Made by a program: the position numbers and the translations under genes | The notes under the pieces: generated by a model | Databases searched by the model: none | The model's input: the letters and a program-made list of their open reading frames with translations, nothing else | Told to the model about the DNA's origin: nothing | Shown here: positions 1-7,055 of the stretch, piece by piece | Numbering within the stretch: the stretch's first letter is position 1 | Layout: the number at the start of each line of letters is the position of its first letter | Source: CAYJKB01 sp964370625 | GTDB lineage: Bacteria > Bacillota > Clostridia > Oscillospirales > Butyricicoccaceae | Reading direction: 5' to 3' | Assembly (NCBI GenBank): GCA_964370625.1 | Contig: CAYJKB010000002.1 | Span: 44,215-108,214 of the forward strand | Length of the DNA stretch: 64,000 nt

Positions 1-750
1 AAGCCCTTCAATATTAGTCATATATTTTTCGTTTACAGCTATATTATTTCCATTCATCACAACACCCATTTTAAGTGCAAAATCAGCAGCAGAAGCTGTT
101 CCTATTGCGACAAATATTCCATCAACTGCATATGATTCATCTTCAACCATTATACTTTCAACTTTATCAGTTCCAATAATTTGTGAAATTTTACCATGCA
201 CAAACTTTGTATCTTTTGGGAATTTATCGCTAATTTCTTGGCTTTCATTTGTGAAAACAGTTACATTATTCGTAAATTTCAATAAATCTTCATATTCTGT
301 AGCTGCATATTCACCCGAGCCAATTAATGCAATATTTTTTCCTCTATAGAAGAAACCATCACATACTGCACAAAAACTAATTCCCTTACCACGCAAATCA
401 TTAAAGCCTTTAATTGCAACTCCTGCTCTTGATTTTCCTGTTGCTAATAATACTTTTTTTGCTGTATATGTGTTTTTATCTGTTTTCACTGTGAAAATTT
501 CTTCTTTTTCAAGTGATACCACTTGTTCTTGTATTATAGGTATATTTAATCGTTCTGCTTGTTTTTGCCCTTTTTCAAGTAATTCTTTACCTGATATTTT
601 ATCAAATCCATAATAGTTTTCTATTTCTGCCGCTTTTTCTAATGCTCCATCTGAATAAGCTATTATAATTACATCACGAGATGCACGTTTTGCATAAACA
701 GCTGCTGAAATTCCCGCTGGGCCTTTTCCAATCACAATAATATCATGCAT
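1..750 (-). CDS. Thioredoxin-reductase-like FAD oxidoreductase (3' end cut by window edge)
   Basis: Two-Rossmann flavoprotein of the thioredoxin reductase superfamily. The FAD dinucleotide loop GKGPAG is at residues 8-13 and a redox-active CAVCDG motif is at 127-132 (Cys127, Cys130). A second nucleotide loop GSGEYA (144-149) is followed by VFTNESQE, where NADPH-dependent thioredoxin reductases carry HRRxxxR. By family knowledge that loss argues against NADPH as donor; a ferredoxin- or NADH-driven enzyme is my inference. The ATG follows AGAGG at good spacing. The 250 visible residues stop near the usual C-terminal FAD motif, so perhaps 30-60 residues are missing. No thioredoxin gene is visible in this window. 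Confidence 0.85.
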   Translation of the reverse strand, partial: MHDIIVIGKGPAGISAAVYAKRASRDVIIIAYSDGALEKAAEIENYYGFDKISGKELLEKGQKQAERLNIPIIQEQVVSLEKEEIFTVKTDKNTYTAKKVLLATGKSRAGVAIKGFNDLRGKGISFCAVCDGFFYRGKNIALIGSGEYAATEYEDLLKFTNNVTVFTNESQEISDKFPKDTKFVHGKISQIIGTDKVESIMVEDESYAVDGIFVAIGTASAADFALKMGVVMNGNNIAVNEKYMTNIEGL

Positions 751-783
751 AATTTTACCTCTTTTCTAAAGTTGGTTTTATTA

Positions 784-811
784 TTGACAAATTTTGCTTT
801 TAGTATAAAAT
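784..811 (+). promoter_or_regulatory. SigA-type promoter for exoA
   Basis: TTGACA (784-789) and TAAAAT (806-811) are separated by 16 bases and read toward exoA. The -35 box lies in a 10-base arm (780-789) that is perfectly inverted at 849-858. Confidence 0.5.
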
Positions 812-825
812 AATTTATAGTTACT

Positions 826-854
826 ATTTTAATCCATTCATAGTTTACTGTCAA
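826..854 (-). promoter_or_regulatory. SigA-type promoter for the thioredoxin-reductase-like gene
   Basis: On the minus strand TTGACA (854-849) and TAAAAT (831-826) are 17 bases apart. It faces the exoA promoter, so the predicted start points nearly coincide around 818-819 and each transcript crosses the other promoter. Confidence 0.5.
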
Positions 855-882
855 TAATTAGTATATAAGGAGTGTGGCAATT

Positions 883-1638
883 TTGAAATTTGTATCATGG
901 AATGTAAACGGTTTACGAGCTTGTCTTACAAAAGGATTTGGTGATTATTTTAATGAAATTAATGCTGATATATTCGCAATCCAAGAGACAAAGATGCAAC
1001 CAGGTCAAGCAGATTTTTCACCTGATAATTATTCTGTATATGAAAATAGTGCTGAAAAAAAAGGTTATTCAGGAACTGCGCTGTATAGCAAAATACAGCC
1101 TCTTAATGTAACTTTTGGTATAGGAATTGAGCAACATGATAAAGAAGGCAGAGTTATTTGTGCTGAATATGAAAATTTTTATTTTGTAACAGTTTATACT
1201 CCGAATTCGCAAAATGAACTTGCAAGGCTTGATTATCGTATGATTTGGGAAGATGATTTTTCAGCTTATATTAAAGCTTTAGATGCGAAAAAGCCTGTTA
1301 TTTTATGTGGTGATTTAAATGTTGCCCATACAGAAATTGACCTTAAAAATCCAAAATCCAATACAAAAAACGCAGGTTTTACACCTGATGAACGCCAAAA
1401 ATTAACTAATCTTCTTGAAAATGGGTTTATAGATACTTTCCGATTTTTAAATCCTGATTTAGAGGGAGCTTATAGTTGGTGGTCTTATCGCTTTAGTGCA
1501 AGAGCTAAAAATGCTGGTTGGAGAATTGATTATTTCATTGTTTCTGAAAGGCTAAAAGATAAGATAATTGATGCTAAAATTCATAATGAAATTTTAGGGA
1601 GCGACCATTGCCCTGTTTATCTTGAACTTGAAATTTAA
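883..1638 (+). CDS. exoA: Exodeoxyribonuclease III (AP endonuclease)
   Basis: DNA repair enzyme of the exonuclease III/AP endonuclease family, which cuts DNA 5' of abasic sites and degrades 3' ends. Visible family motifs are WNVNGLRA near the N-terminus, IQETK (metal-binding Glu35), CGDLNVAH, and the C-terminal GSDHCPV with the catalytic Asp-His pair. I place the start at TTG 883 because AAGGAG (867-872) is ten bases upstream; the in-frame GTG at 874 abuts the Shine-Dalgarno sequence and is unlikely. The 251-residue length is normal. It is transcribed divergently from the flavoprotein gene through overlapping promoters. Confidence 0.95.
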   Translation: MKFVSWNVNGLRACLTKGFGDYFNEINADIFAIQETKMQPGQADFSPDNYSVYENSAEKKGYSGTALYSKIQPLNVTFGIGIEQHDKEGRVICAEYENFYFVTVYTPNSQNELARLDYRMIWEDDFSAYIKALDAKKPVILCGDLNVAHTEIDLKNPKSNTKNAGFTPDERQKLTNLLENGFIDTFRFLNPDLEGAYSWWSYRFSARAKNAGWRIDYFIVSERLKDKIIDAKIHNEILGSDHCPVYLELEI

Positions 1639-1668
1639 TCTATAAATATAAATTTTTGTAAAAAAGAC

Positions 1669-1698
1669 TTGAAATTATTATATGACTTTTGTTATAAT
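1669..1698 (+). promoter_or_regulatory. SigA-type promoter for the 50-residue ORF
   Basis: TTGAAA (1669-1674), 18-base spacer, TATAAT (1693-1698), about 40 bases before the small gene. Confidence 0.6.
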
Positions 1699-1736
1699 TA
1701 CTACAAGTAGTAAATAAAAGGAATGGAGTGAACTTA

Positions 1737-1889
1737 ATGAAAATTAAAATTTGCCAATCCCTGTCTGATAAGAAAGTTGAAATAATGGTGAATGAATTTA
1801 TTTGTCAAGATACTATTGAAGTGGTTGAGCTTAAATATGCACAAACTCAGAATTCATTTTCTGTTATGATTGTTTATAACGAAAAGTAA
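1737..1889 (+). CDS. Small Cse60-like protein
   Basis: Fifty-residue protein with its own near-consensus promoter, a Shine-Dalgarno GGAG and a terminator just downstream, so it is probably a real monocistronic gene. The pattern of a short N-terminal strand (MKIKICQ), a middle helix, then VVELKYAQ and a C-terminal VMIVYNE resembles the small Cse60/DUF2758 family known from sporulating Bacilli, whose molecular role is unknown. I recognise the resemblance only by eye; it could be an unrelated small protein. No signal peptide or membrane segment. Confidence 0.6.
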   Translation: MKIKICQSLSDKKVEIMVNEFICQDTIEVVELKYAQTQNSFSVMIVYNEK

Positions 1890-1901
1890 AAATCAAATAT
1901 T

Positions 1902-1936
1902 ATGGAGTATGATAAATTTTATCATACTCCATTTTA
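1902..1936. terminator. Bidirectional terminator hairpin
   Basis: Near-perfect stem of 15 bases per arm (ATGGAGTATGATAAA and its inverse, 1902-1932) followed by ATTTTAATTT on the plus strand. It sits between the convergent Cse60-like and Smr genes and probably serves both. Confidence 0.8.
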
Positions 1937-1946
1937 ATTTGAATTA

Positions 1947-2300
1947 TCAAAACACTAGCACAGTTATCCCGTTATTGTGCCTTTCAATATCACTATCACT
2001 TCTAAATTCTCTGTATTTATCTATTGCAAGTCTTGTACTTGCATCAAAAATTGATAATTTTTCACCTGTTATGTATTCTTTAATCATTCCACGACGCTTA
2101 AAAACTTCAAGCTCATTTCGAACAGCTTTACGGATTTTCCCACCTTTTCCAGATGAGCCAAACCCATGAATAACTTTCATAAGTATAATTTTATCTCGTC
2201 TTGCCCATATAATTTCTTGAGCTAATCGCTTAAGTGCTTGGTCCACAGTTGGCAAATCATCTTCTAAATTAATTGTAACATATTTTGCTCTATTGCTCAT
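1947..2300 (-). CDS. Smr-domain protein
   Basis: 117-residue protein with a stand-alone Smr (MutS2 C-terminal) fold. The diagnostic segment begins with IHGFGS (His45-Gly46), continues through a glycine-rich loop and KIRKAV, and ends with the C-terminal strand GITVLVF. Smr domains in known proteins are nucleases or nucleic-acid-binding modules; free-standing bacterial copies have poorly defined roles. The ATG is preceded by AAGGAA. Sixteen bases separate it from the C26-type hydrolase upstream, so the two are probably co-transcribed. Confidence 0.8.
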   Translation of the reverse strand: MSNRAKYVTINLEDDLPTVDQALKRLAQEIIWARRDKIILMKVIHGFGSSGKGGKIRKAVRNELEVFKRRGMIKEYITGEKLSIFDASTRLAIDKYREFRSDSDIERHNNGITVLVF

Positions 2301-2316
2301 TTTAATTCCTTTTCAT

Positions 2317-3012
2317 CTATCTAAATTTACATCTATCTATAAAATTTTCAAACAATGCTGTCATATCTTCTTTTGTATCCATGCAGATATTATACATCAT
2401 TCGCTCTGGGTGCCATTGCACACCAAAGATATTAAGTTCATGGTGTTCAATTGCTTCAATTATTCCATCATCATCACAAATAGCAGATACACTAAATTCA
2501 TTAGCTACTGTTTTAATTGCTTGGTGATGAAAGCTATTTGTCAATATATGCCTACCATAACTTTTGCGTAAAATACTATTAGATGATGTTATTACTCTGT
2601 GTCGTTTTTCCCTATGATATAGCCCTAATCCATTTTCAATATCTTGAAAAAGCGTACCTCCAAAATACACATTAATAAGTTGCATTCCTCTACAAATTCC
2701 AAAAATAGGTTTATTTGCCTTATAAAATTCTTCGATTAATTTCATTTCATATGTATCACGTTCAGCATTCAAATGAAGTGTTGGAAAGCGAATTTGTTCT
2801 CCAAAATATGCAGGGTCTACATCTCCCCCACCAGTTAATAACAAACCATCAAATTTATTTATAAATGATTTATCATATAACCCACAAAATGCAACACCAA
2901 CAGCTCCAACTGACATCAAAGCTGATGTATATAATGAATTTACAGCATATTCTTTTTTTCCATTCTTATCTTGATTTATGCTACTGCTTAATAGTATAAC
3001 AGGTTTTGACAA
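2317..3012 (-). CDS. Gamma-glutamyl-gamma-aminobutyrate hydrolase family protein (peptidase C26)
   Basis: Class I glutamine-amidotransferase-fold hydrolase of the PuuD/C26 family, which cleaves gamma-glutamyl bonds. Visible motifs are the oxyanion-strand GGGDVDP, the nucleophile elbow GICRG (Cys107), SFHHQAI, and the catalytic HPE (His201, Glu203) in GVQWHPER, so the triad is complete. I start at TTG 3012 because GGGGTGG lies five bases before it and the protein then begins SKPVILL like relatives; an ATG 30 bases upstream has no Shine-Dalgarno. The substrate cannot be decided here; no putrescine-pathway genes are adjacent. Confidence 0.85.
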   Translation of the reverse strand: MSKPVILLSSSINQDKNGKKEYAVNSLYTSALMSVGAVGVAFCGLYDKSFINKFDGLLLTGGGDVDPAYFGEQIRFPTLHLNAERDTYEMKLIEEFYKANKPIFGICRGMQLINVYFGGTLFQDIENGLGLYHREKRHRVITSSNSILRKSYGRHILTNSFHHQAIKTVANEFSVSAICDDDGIIEAIEHHELNIFGVQWHPERMMYNICMDTKEDMTALFENFIDRCKFR

Positions 3013-3148
3013 AATTTCCACCCCAAAATTATAATATGACATAATTCGATTAGCATATAAAATCTGCTTATTTTTATTATCTAATTTATTATGTATAATA
3101 TATTTATGCTAGGATGAAATCATACTATGCATTTTTGTGAATTTTTTC

Positions 3149-3173
3149 GGAACTTTTTTATTTTTCTATCGTC
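3149..3173 (+). promoter_or_regulatory. ECF-sigma-type promoter before the DUF4349 lipoprotein gene
   Basis: GGAAC (3149-3153), exactly 16 bases, then CGTC (3170-3173), the classic -35/-10 pair of extracytoplasmic-function sigma factors. It lies 56 bases before the ATG. A vegetative promoter for the same gene is not obvious. Confidence 0.55.
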
Positions 3174-3228
3174 AAAGAAAGTAATAAATATTTATTTCAA
3201 AATTTTATATACTTAGGAGGGACTTTAA

Positions 3229-4233
3229 ATGAAAAAGCAAATATTATTATTAATTGTAGCGTTAACACTTTTACTAACCTCTTGTAGCAGTGCTTCTAAC
3301 ACAGATAACACAGCAGCAGAATCTATTTCTGCTCCTCAATCTGCATCTGGCAGTGCAGAATATCAATCTATGGACGATGCAGCGATGTTATTAGAAGAAA
3401 CTGGTATATCTGTTGATGTTGTTGAAAGCAAAATGGCTGAAGATATGCCTGTTCCCCCTGTTGACGGTGGAGCCCAATCTGATTTAGCACAAATTGAAAT
3501 ACATGACAAAATCATTTATAATGCTGATACAGTAATTGAGACAAAAGATTATGACACTACTATTGCAGGAATCAATGGACTTGTATCTACACATAATGGA
3601 TTTGTAGAATCATCTTCTGTAAATGGTGTGGGTTATAATTCTGGAGGAACTAGATATGCTGATATAACTATTAGAGTTCCTAGTAGCTCTTTTACTGAAA
3701 TTACTCAAAATTTATCTAATTTCGGCAATGTGATTCATCTATATACTCATGCACAAAATGTAACAGCTGAATATATCGATATAGAAAGCAGGCTTAATTC
3801 ATATAGAACTCAAGAAGAACGCTTACTTAGCATGTTATCATCTGCTGAAAATCTTGAAGAAATGTTAATTCTTGAAAGCCATTTAGTTGATGTTCGTTAT
3901 AACATTGAATATTATACTACTAATTTAAATCGATTAAAAAATGATGTAGATTATAGCACAATTACAATTTCTGTTCATGAAGTTATAGAATATTCTCCAG
4001 AAAACACACCTAATTCTACTTTTCTAGATGAAATGTCTGAAGCTTTAAAAGATAGTATTGATGGTATTATTTATTTTGCTCAAGGTTTAATTCTTTTTGT
4101 TTTAAGCTCTTGGTTTGGTATTTTAATTATAGCTATCATCTTTATAGTAGTTTACAAAAAAATTAAAAAAGTAGTTAAAAATCGAAATTCTATTAATCAA
4201 ATCAATATTAAAAAGGATAATGAAGATAAATAA
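3229..4233 (+). CDS. DUF4349-domain lipoprotein
   Basis: 334-residue membrane-anchored surface protein. The N-terminus is a lipoprotein signal peptide with lipobox LLTSC (Cys19), followed by a Ser/Ala-rich linker. The DUF4349 region (about 85-250) has the typical features: two alpha/beta parts, RVPSSSF, and a coiled-coil segment with ESRLNSYRTQEERL. A C-terminal membrane helix (about 283-308) is followed by a Lys-rich cytoplasmic tail. Function of DUF4349 is unknown; envelope-stress control fits the ECF-type promoter upstream. Strong AGGAGGG ribosome binding site. Confidence 0.85.
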   Translation: MKKQILLLIVALTLLLTSCSSASNTDNTAAESISAPQSASGSAEYQSMDDAAMLLEETGISVDVVESKMAEDMPVPPVDGGAQSDLAQIEIHDKIIYNADTVIETKDYDTTIAGINGLVSTHNGFVESSSVNGVGYNSGGTRYADITIRVPSSSFTEITQNLSNFGNVIHLYTHAQNVTAEYIDIESRLNSYRTQEERLLSMLSSAENLEEMLILESHLVDVRYNIEYYTTNLNRLKNDVDYSTITISVHEVIEYSPENTPNSTFLDEMSEALKDSIDGIIYFAQGLILFVLSSWFGILIIAIIFIVVYKKIKKVVKNRNSINQINIKKDNEDK

Positions 4234-4245
4234 TTCTATATATTT

Positions 4246-4285
4246 ATTACAGGCTGAGATGAAACCATTCATCTCAGCCTGTAAT
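4246..4285. terminator. Hairpin between convergent genes
   Basis: Eighteen-base perfect arms (ATTACAGGCTGAGATGAA and inverse) around an ACCA loop. The U-tract is weak on both sides. The core AGGCTGAGATGAA belongs to a hairpin family repeated at 11681, 25808, 38884 and 63165. Confidence 0.75.
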
Positions 4286-4286
4286 A

Positions 4287-5567
4287 TTAAACTTCAAGAT
4301 TATATAAGTCTACTGCATTCTGATAAAAAATCTTATATAGGATGATTTTTGCATCTTCTAATGTAATTTTATTTTCTTCAATCATTTTAGCAAATCGGAT
4401 GGATAAGAATTCTCTAGTTAATAATAGCTGCCCTATAGAACCTTCAATATGCATATAATCTCCACCAAATATACTAAATTTATTGCTAGGCAAAAGCCCT
4501 ATATATTCTTCTAAAATATCATTTGCAAATTCAGGAGCAAGCACATATGCCCATGAAAAATTTGTATGTACATTTGGAAAAGTTCTAACTAAAGCTGCTA
4601 CTTCACGAGCATAAGGATAACCAATGTGAAATACATCAAAATAAACATCAGGATATTTTACAAATAAGTTATTTAATAACACTGGGTGAGAATTTTCAAG
4701 TAAATTATTATTTCCTTCATGGATACCTGTATGAATTTGTACAACTAAATTATTTTTTCCACAACTTTCAATTACTTTATGTGCTAAAAAATCTTCTAGT
4801 GGTTTAATTTCTTGAGGTGTTAGTGTTTTTCCTTTTTGCATTGCGCTAAACATCATATCATAAATTTCATTTGCCTTATCAAAAGTTGTTTCATTAAATT
4901 TAAGGTCTCGCTCGTATGCTACCCCTATTTTCACACTACAAGCACCAAAAGTTTTGATTTGAATTTCTAAATATTGCTCCCAAATGCTGATAAAATCAGT
5001 TAGATTAGATAATTTTGTATTAAATTCATTTTCAATTTCTCGAATATAGGTTTGCACCATAATAAATCTATCACATCTAGCTGAATTTTTTAATATTTCA
5101 TTGCCCATTTTATAATCTGTGCCTTGCATAGTTGGAATAAACACATCATTAATTGCACATTTAATATTAAATTTTGTAGCAATTTCTTTTGTAATACCTA
5201 ATTTATTTTTCTTTAAAAATATTTTATTAGCCTTTGAATAATTTTTTTCTAACACAGAAAATCCATATATTTCTTGAAAAGCTAAGTCAATGCCTTTAAA
5301 TACATATGTATTTTTTATATTATATGAAATCGCACAAAATTTTTCATATTTTTTATCAAGTGAGTTATCTCCTTGCAAAAAATCAATGTCTTTTTGGCTA
5401 ATCCCAGATGATATGCTAACTGAATTGAGATAATTAGAAATTGCTATAGCAAAATAATCTTTATAGTATTTTAACCTTAATTCATCATTTACAATATGCT
5501 CATGCACATCTATAATAGGTAGATTTTTTATAAAATCATGTAATTTCTTTTTAATATCATTTGACAT
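4287..5567 (-). CDS. Amidohydrolase-family metal-dependent hydrolase
   Basis: 426-residue predicted TIM-barrel hydrolase. The N-terminal metal motif is DVHEHI (His22, His24). Later pieces fit the superfamily: QIHTGIHEG, FDVFHIGYPY, and a late Asp in FGGDYMHIEG. A catalytic or metal role for these is inferred from position. The substrate is unknown; relatives include decarboxylases and lactonases of the amidohydrolase superfamily and the glucuronate-isomerase-like group. GGAGG precedes the ATG. The gene stands alone between a bidirectional hairpin and a long AT-rich spacer. Confidence 0.75.
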   Translation of the reverse strand: MSNDIKKKLHDFIKNLPIIDVHEHIVNDELRLKYYKDYFAIAISNYLNSVSISSGISQKDIDFLQGDNSLDKKYEKFCAISYNIKNTYVFKGIDLAFQEIYGFSVLEKNYSKANKIFLKKNKLGITKEIATKFNIKCAINDVFIPTMQGTDYKMGNEILKNSARCDRFIMVQTYIREIENEFNTKLSNLTDFISIWEQYLEIQIKTFGACSVKIGVAYERDLKFNETTFDKANEIYDMMFSAMQKGKTLTPQEIKPLEDFLAHKVIESCGKNNLVVQIHTGIHEGNNNLLENSHPVLLNNLFVKYPDVYFDVFHIGYPYAREVAALVRTFPNVHTNFSWAYVLAPEFANDILEEYIGLLPSNKFSIFGGDYMHIEGSIGQLLLTREFLSIRFAKMIEENKITLEDAKIILYKIFYQNAVDLYNLEV

Positions 5568-5679
5568 AAAACAACCTCCAAAAACTATATTTCACATCTA
5601 TATTCAGTGTGTAATTAGTTTTATATTAACACTGATTATGAATTTTGTAAATATTTTTTGTTTTTGCAGGCACATCTTT

Positions 5680-5877
5680 TCATTCAAAATCTGTAATTGG
5701 TAAACTTTGAATCAAATCATCTTTTTTGTTTTCTTTTATAGTAAACTTGCTTAATAATAATAAAATATCTTCTTTATTATTTATACATTTTCTTATAACT
5801 GTAGGTGTTTTTGTTTGATTTTCTTCATCATTTTGCATTTTCTGCAATTTTTCATATGATAATTGTGAATAATTCAT
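5680..5877 (-). CDS. Small hypothetical protein
   Basis: 65-residue polar protein rich in Lys, Asn and Gln with no recognised domain, signal peptide or membrane helix. It is likely real: its ATG overlaps the stop of the flavin-binding-like gene as ATGA, and a good AGAGGAG lies just upstream, which indicates translational coupling. It could help the product of its partner gene, but nothing in the sequence shows how. Confidence 0.55.
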   Translation of the reverse strand: MNYSQLSYEKLQKMQNDEENQTKTPTVIRKCINNKEDILLLLSKFTIKENKKDDLIQSLPITDFE

Positions 5878-6257
5878 GTTTTCTTCTCCTCTTTAGCAAA
5901 ATCAAATTTTCTGCCTGATATTTTTTCTGTTAGAACATCTATTCTGTATTCATCATCACTGTTTTTTTGCAAATTAATCATTTTTCCTTTAGCAATTATT
6001 GTATAAATAATTTTATTAACTGAAAGCTCAAATTCCAAACAAACATTTGAATTTTCTTTTAAATAAACCAAGATTTTGCTTTTTTCCGATGTAGTTAAAT
6101 AAATCCATAATCTATCATTTTTATAGGTATAACTAAAATACATTGGCAAGATATACGGCATATCTTTATTACACACAGATATTTTGCAGTGTGTTATAAG
6201 AGATAATAATTTTAAAATTTCATCTTTTGATGATTTTTCACTATAATATTTACACAT
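5874..6257 (-). CDS. Pyridoxamine 5'-phosphate oxidase-like (split-barrel FMN-binding) protein
   Basis: 127-residue protein with the pattern of the split-barrel flavin-binding fold: an early strand CKISVCNKDMPYILPMYFSY, then RLWIYLTTSEKSKILVYL and NVCLEFEL. In this family the fold binds FMN or a related cofactor; small members often have unknown substrates. I chose the start MCKYY because AGAGGTG lies six bases before that ATG; an upstream in-frame ATG has no ribosome binding site. It is translationally coupled to the downstream 65-residue ORF. Confidence 0.6.
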   Translation of the reverse strand: MCKYYSEKSSKDEILKLLSLITHCKISVCNKDMPYILPMYFSYTYKNDRLWIYLTTSEKSKILVYLKENSNVCLEFELSVNKIIYTIIAKGKMINLQKNSDDEYRIDVLTEKISGRKFDFAKEEKKT

Positions 6258-6294
6258 AATTTCACCTCTACATATCATATGCATAAACAAAAAA

Positions 6295-6325
6295 AAAGTT
6301 GCAAAACCAAAGGTCTTGCAACTTT
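6295..6325 (-). terminator. Rho-independent terminator of the flavin reductase-rubredoxin gene
   Basis: Stem AAAGTTGCAA (6295-6304) / TTGCAACTTT (6316-6325), followed on the minus strand by a run of about nine T. Confidence 0.9.
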
Positions 6326-6336
6326 AATTATTAAAT

Positions 6337-6942
6337 TTATACTATTTTTTCAAAGTCGGAAGCTGGATGCTTACAAAGTGGACAGATAAAATCTTCTGGT
6401 AACACATCGCTTTCATGGATGTATCCACAAATTTTACAACGATAACCTTTTTTCTGAGTTTGTTCTGGACGTGGTTTAATATTTTTTTGATAGTAATCAT
6501 AAGATGTTGTAGGGACATCGGATAATATTTCAGCAGCATCAAGTGTACAAATAAACATTGTATGTGTATCAAGATCTAACTTTTGTTCTACTTTAAGGCT
6601 TAAATATGCATTTGTTTTATCCGTAACATACATTACACCATTTTCAGCACGTTTAGCATATGGATAGTTTTCAAACTTATTAACATCACGTCCTGATTGA
6701 AAACCAAAATGTTTAAATGTATCAAAAGTCACTTGTTCAGACAATACAGATATATTACATAAACCTGTATCTAAAATCATATCATGCGTATAATTTTGCT
6801 TGTTAATACACACCATAACTCGGTTTGGAGTGTTTGTAATTTGTGACACTGCATTAATAATACAACCATTATCTTTTCCGTCTTTATGTGCTGAAAGGAC
6901 ATATAAACCATATCCAATTTTAAACAATGCATTAGTATTCAT
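6337..6942 (-). CDS. Flavin reductase-rubredoxin fusion (high-molecular-weight rubredoxin type)
   Basis: 201-residue electron-transfer protein. Residues 1-150 form an FMN-binding flavin-reductase split barrel (NTNALFKIGYGLYVLSA, then NGCIINAVSQIT). Residues 165-201 form a rubredoxin with iron ligands Cys169, Cys172, Cys187 and Cys190 (CKICGY and CPLCKH). In anaerobes such fusions pass NADH electrons to flavodiiron proteins that reduce NO or oxygen; this is family knowledge, and no flavodiiron gene is visible here. GGAGGT before this ATG decides the start over one five codons upstream. It has its own strong terminator. Confidence 0.9.
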   Translation of the reverse strand: MNTNALFKIGYGLYVLSAHKDGKDNGCIINAVSQITNTPNRVMVCINKQNYTHDMILDTGLCNISVLSEQVTFDTFKHFGFQSGRDVNKFENYPYAKRAENGVMYVTDKTNAYLSLKVEQKLDLDTHTMFICTLDAAEILSDVPTTSYDYYQKNIKPRPEQTQKKGYRCKICGYIHESDVLPEDFICPLCKHPASDFEKIV

Positions 6943-6983
6943 ATTTTTTACCTCCAAAATAAATATTATTAATTTAAAGGAAA

Positions 6984-7036
6984 AACCCCGTGTAAAATGA
7001 CATTGAAAAATATTTAAGGGCAGTCCACACAGGGTT
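6984..7036 (-). terminator. Terminator after lysA
   Basis: Minus-strand stem AACCCTGTGT / ACACGGGGTT with one mismatch and a loop of about 33 bases, followed by TTTTTCC. The long loop makes it weaker than its neighbours. Confidence 0.55.
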
Positions 7037-7055
7037 ATCCCTATATGCTATTTAA

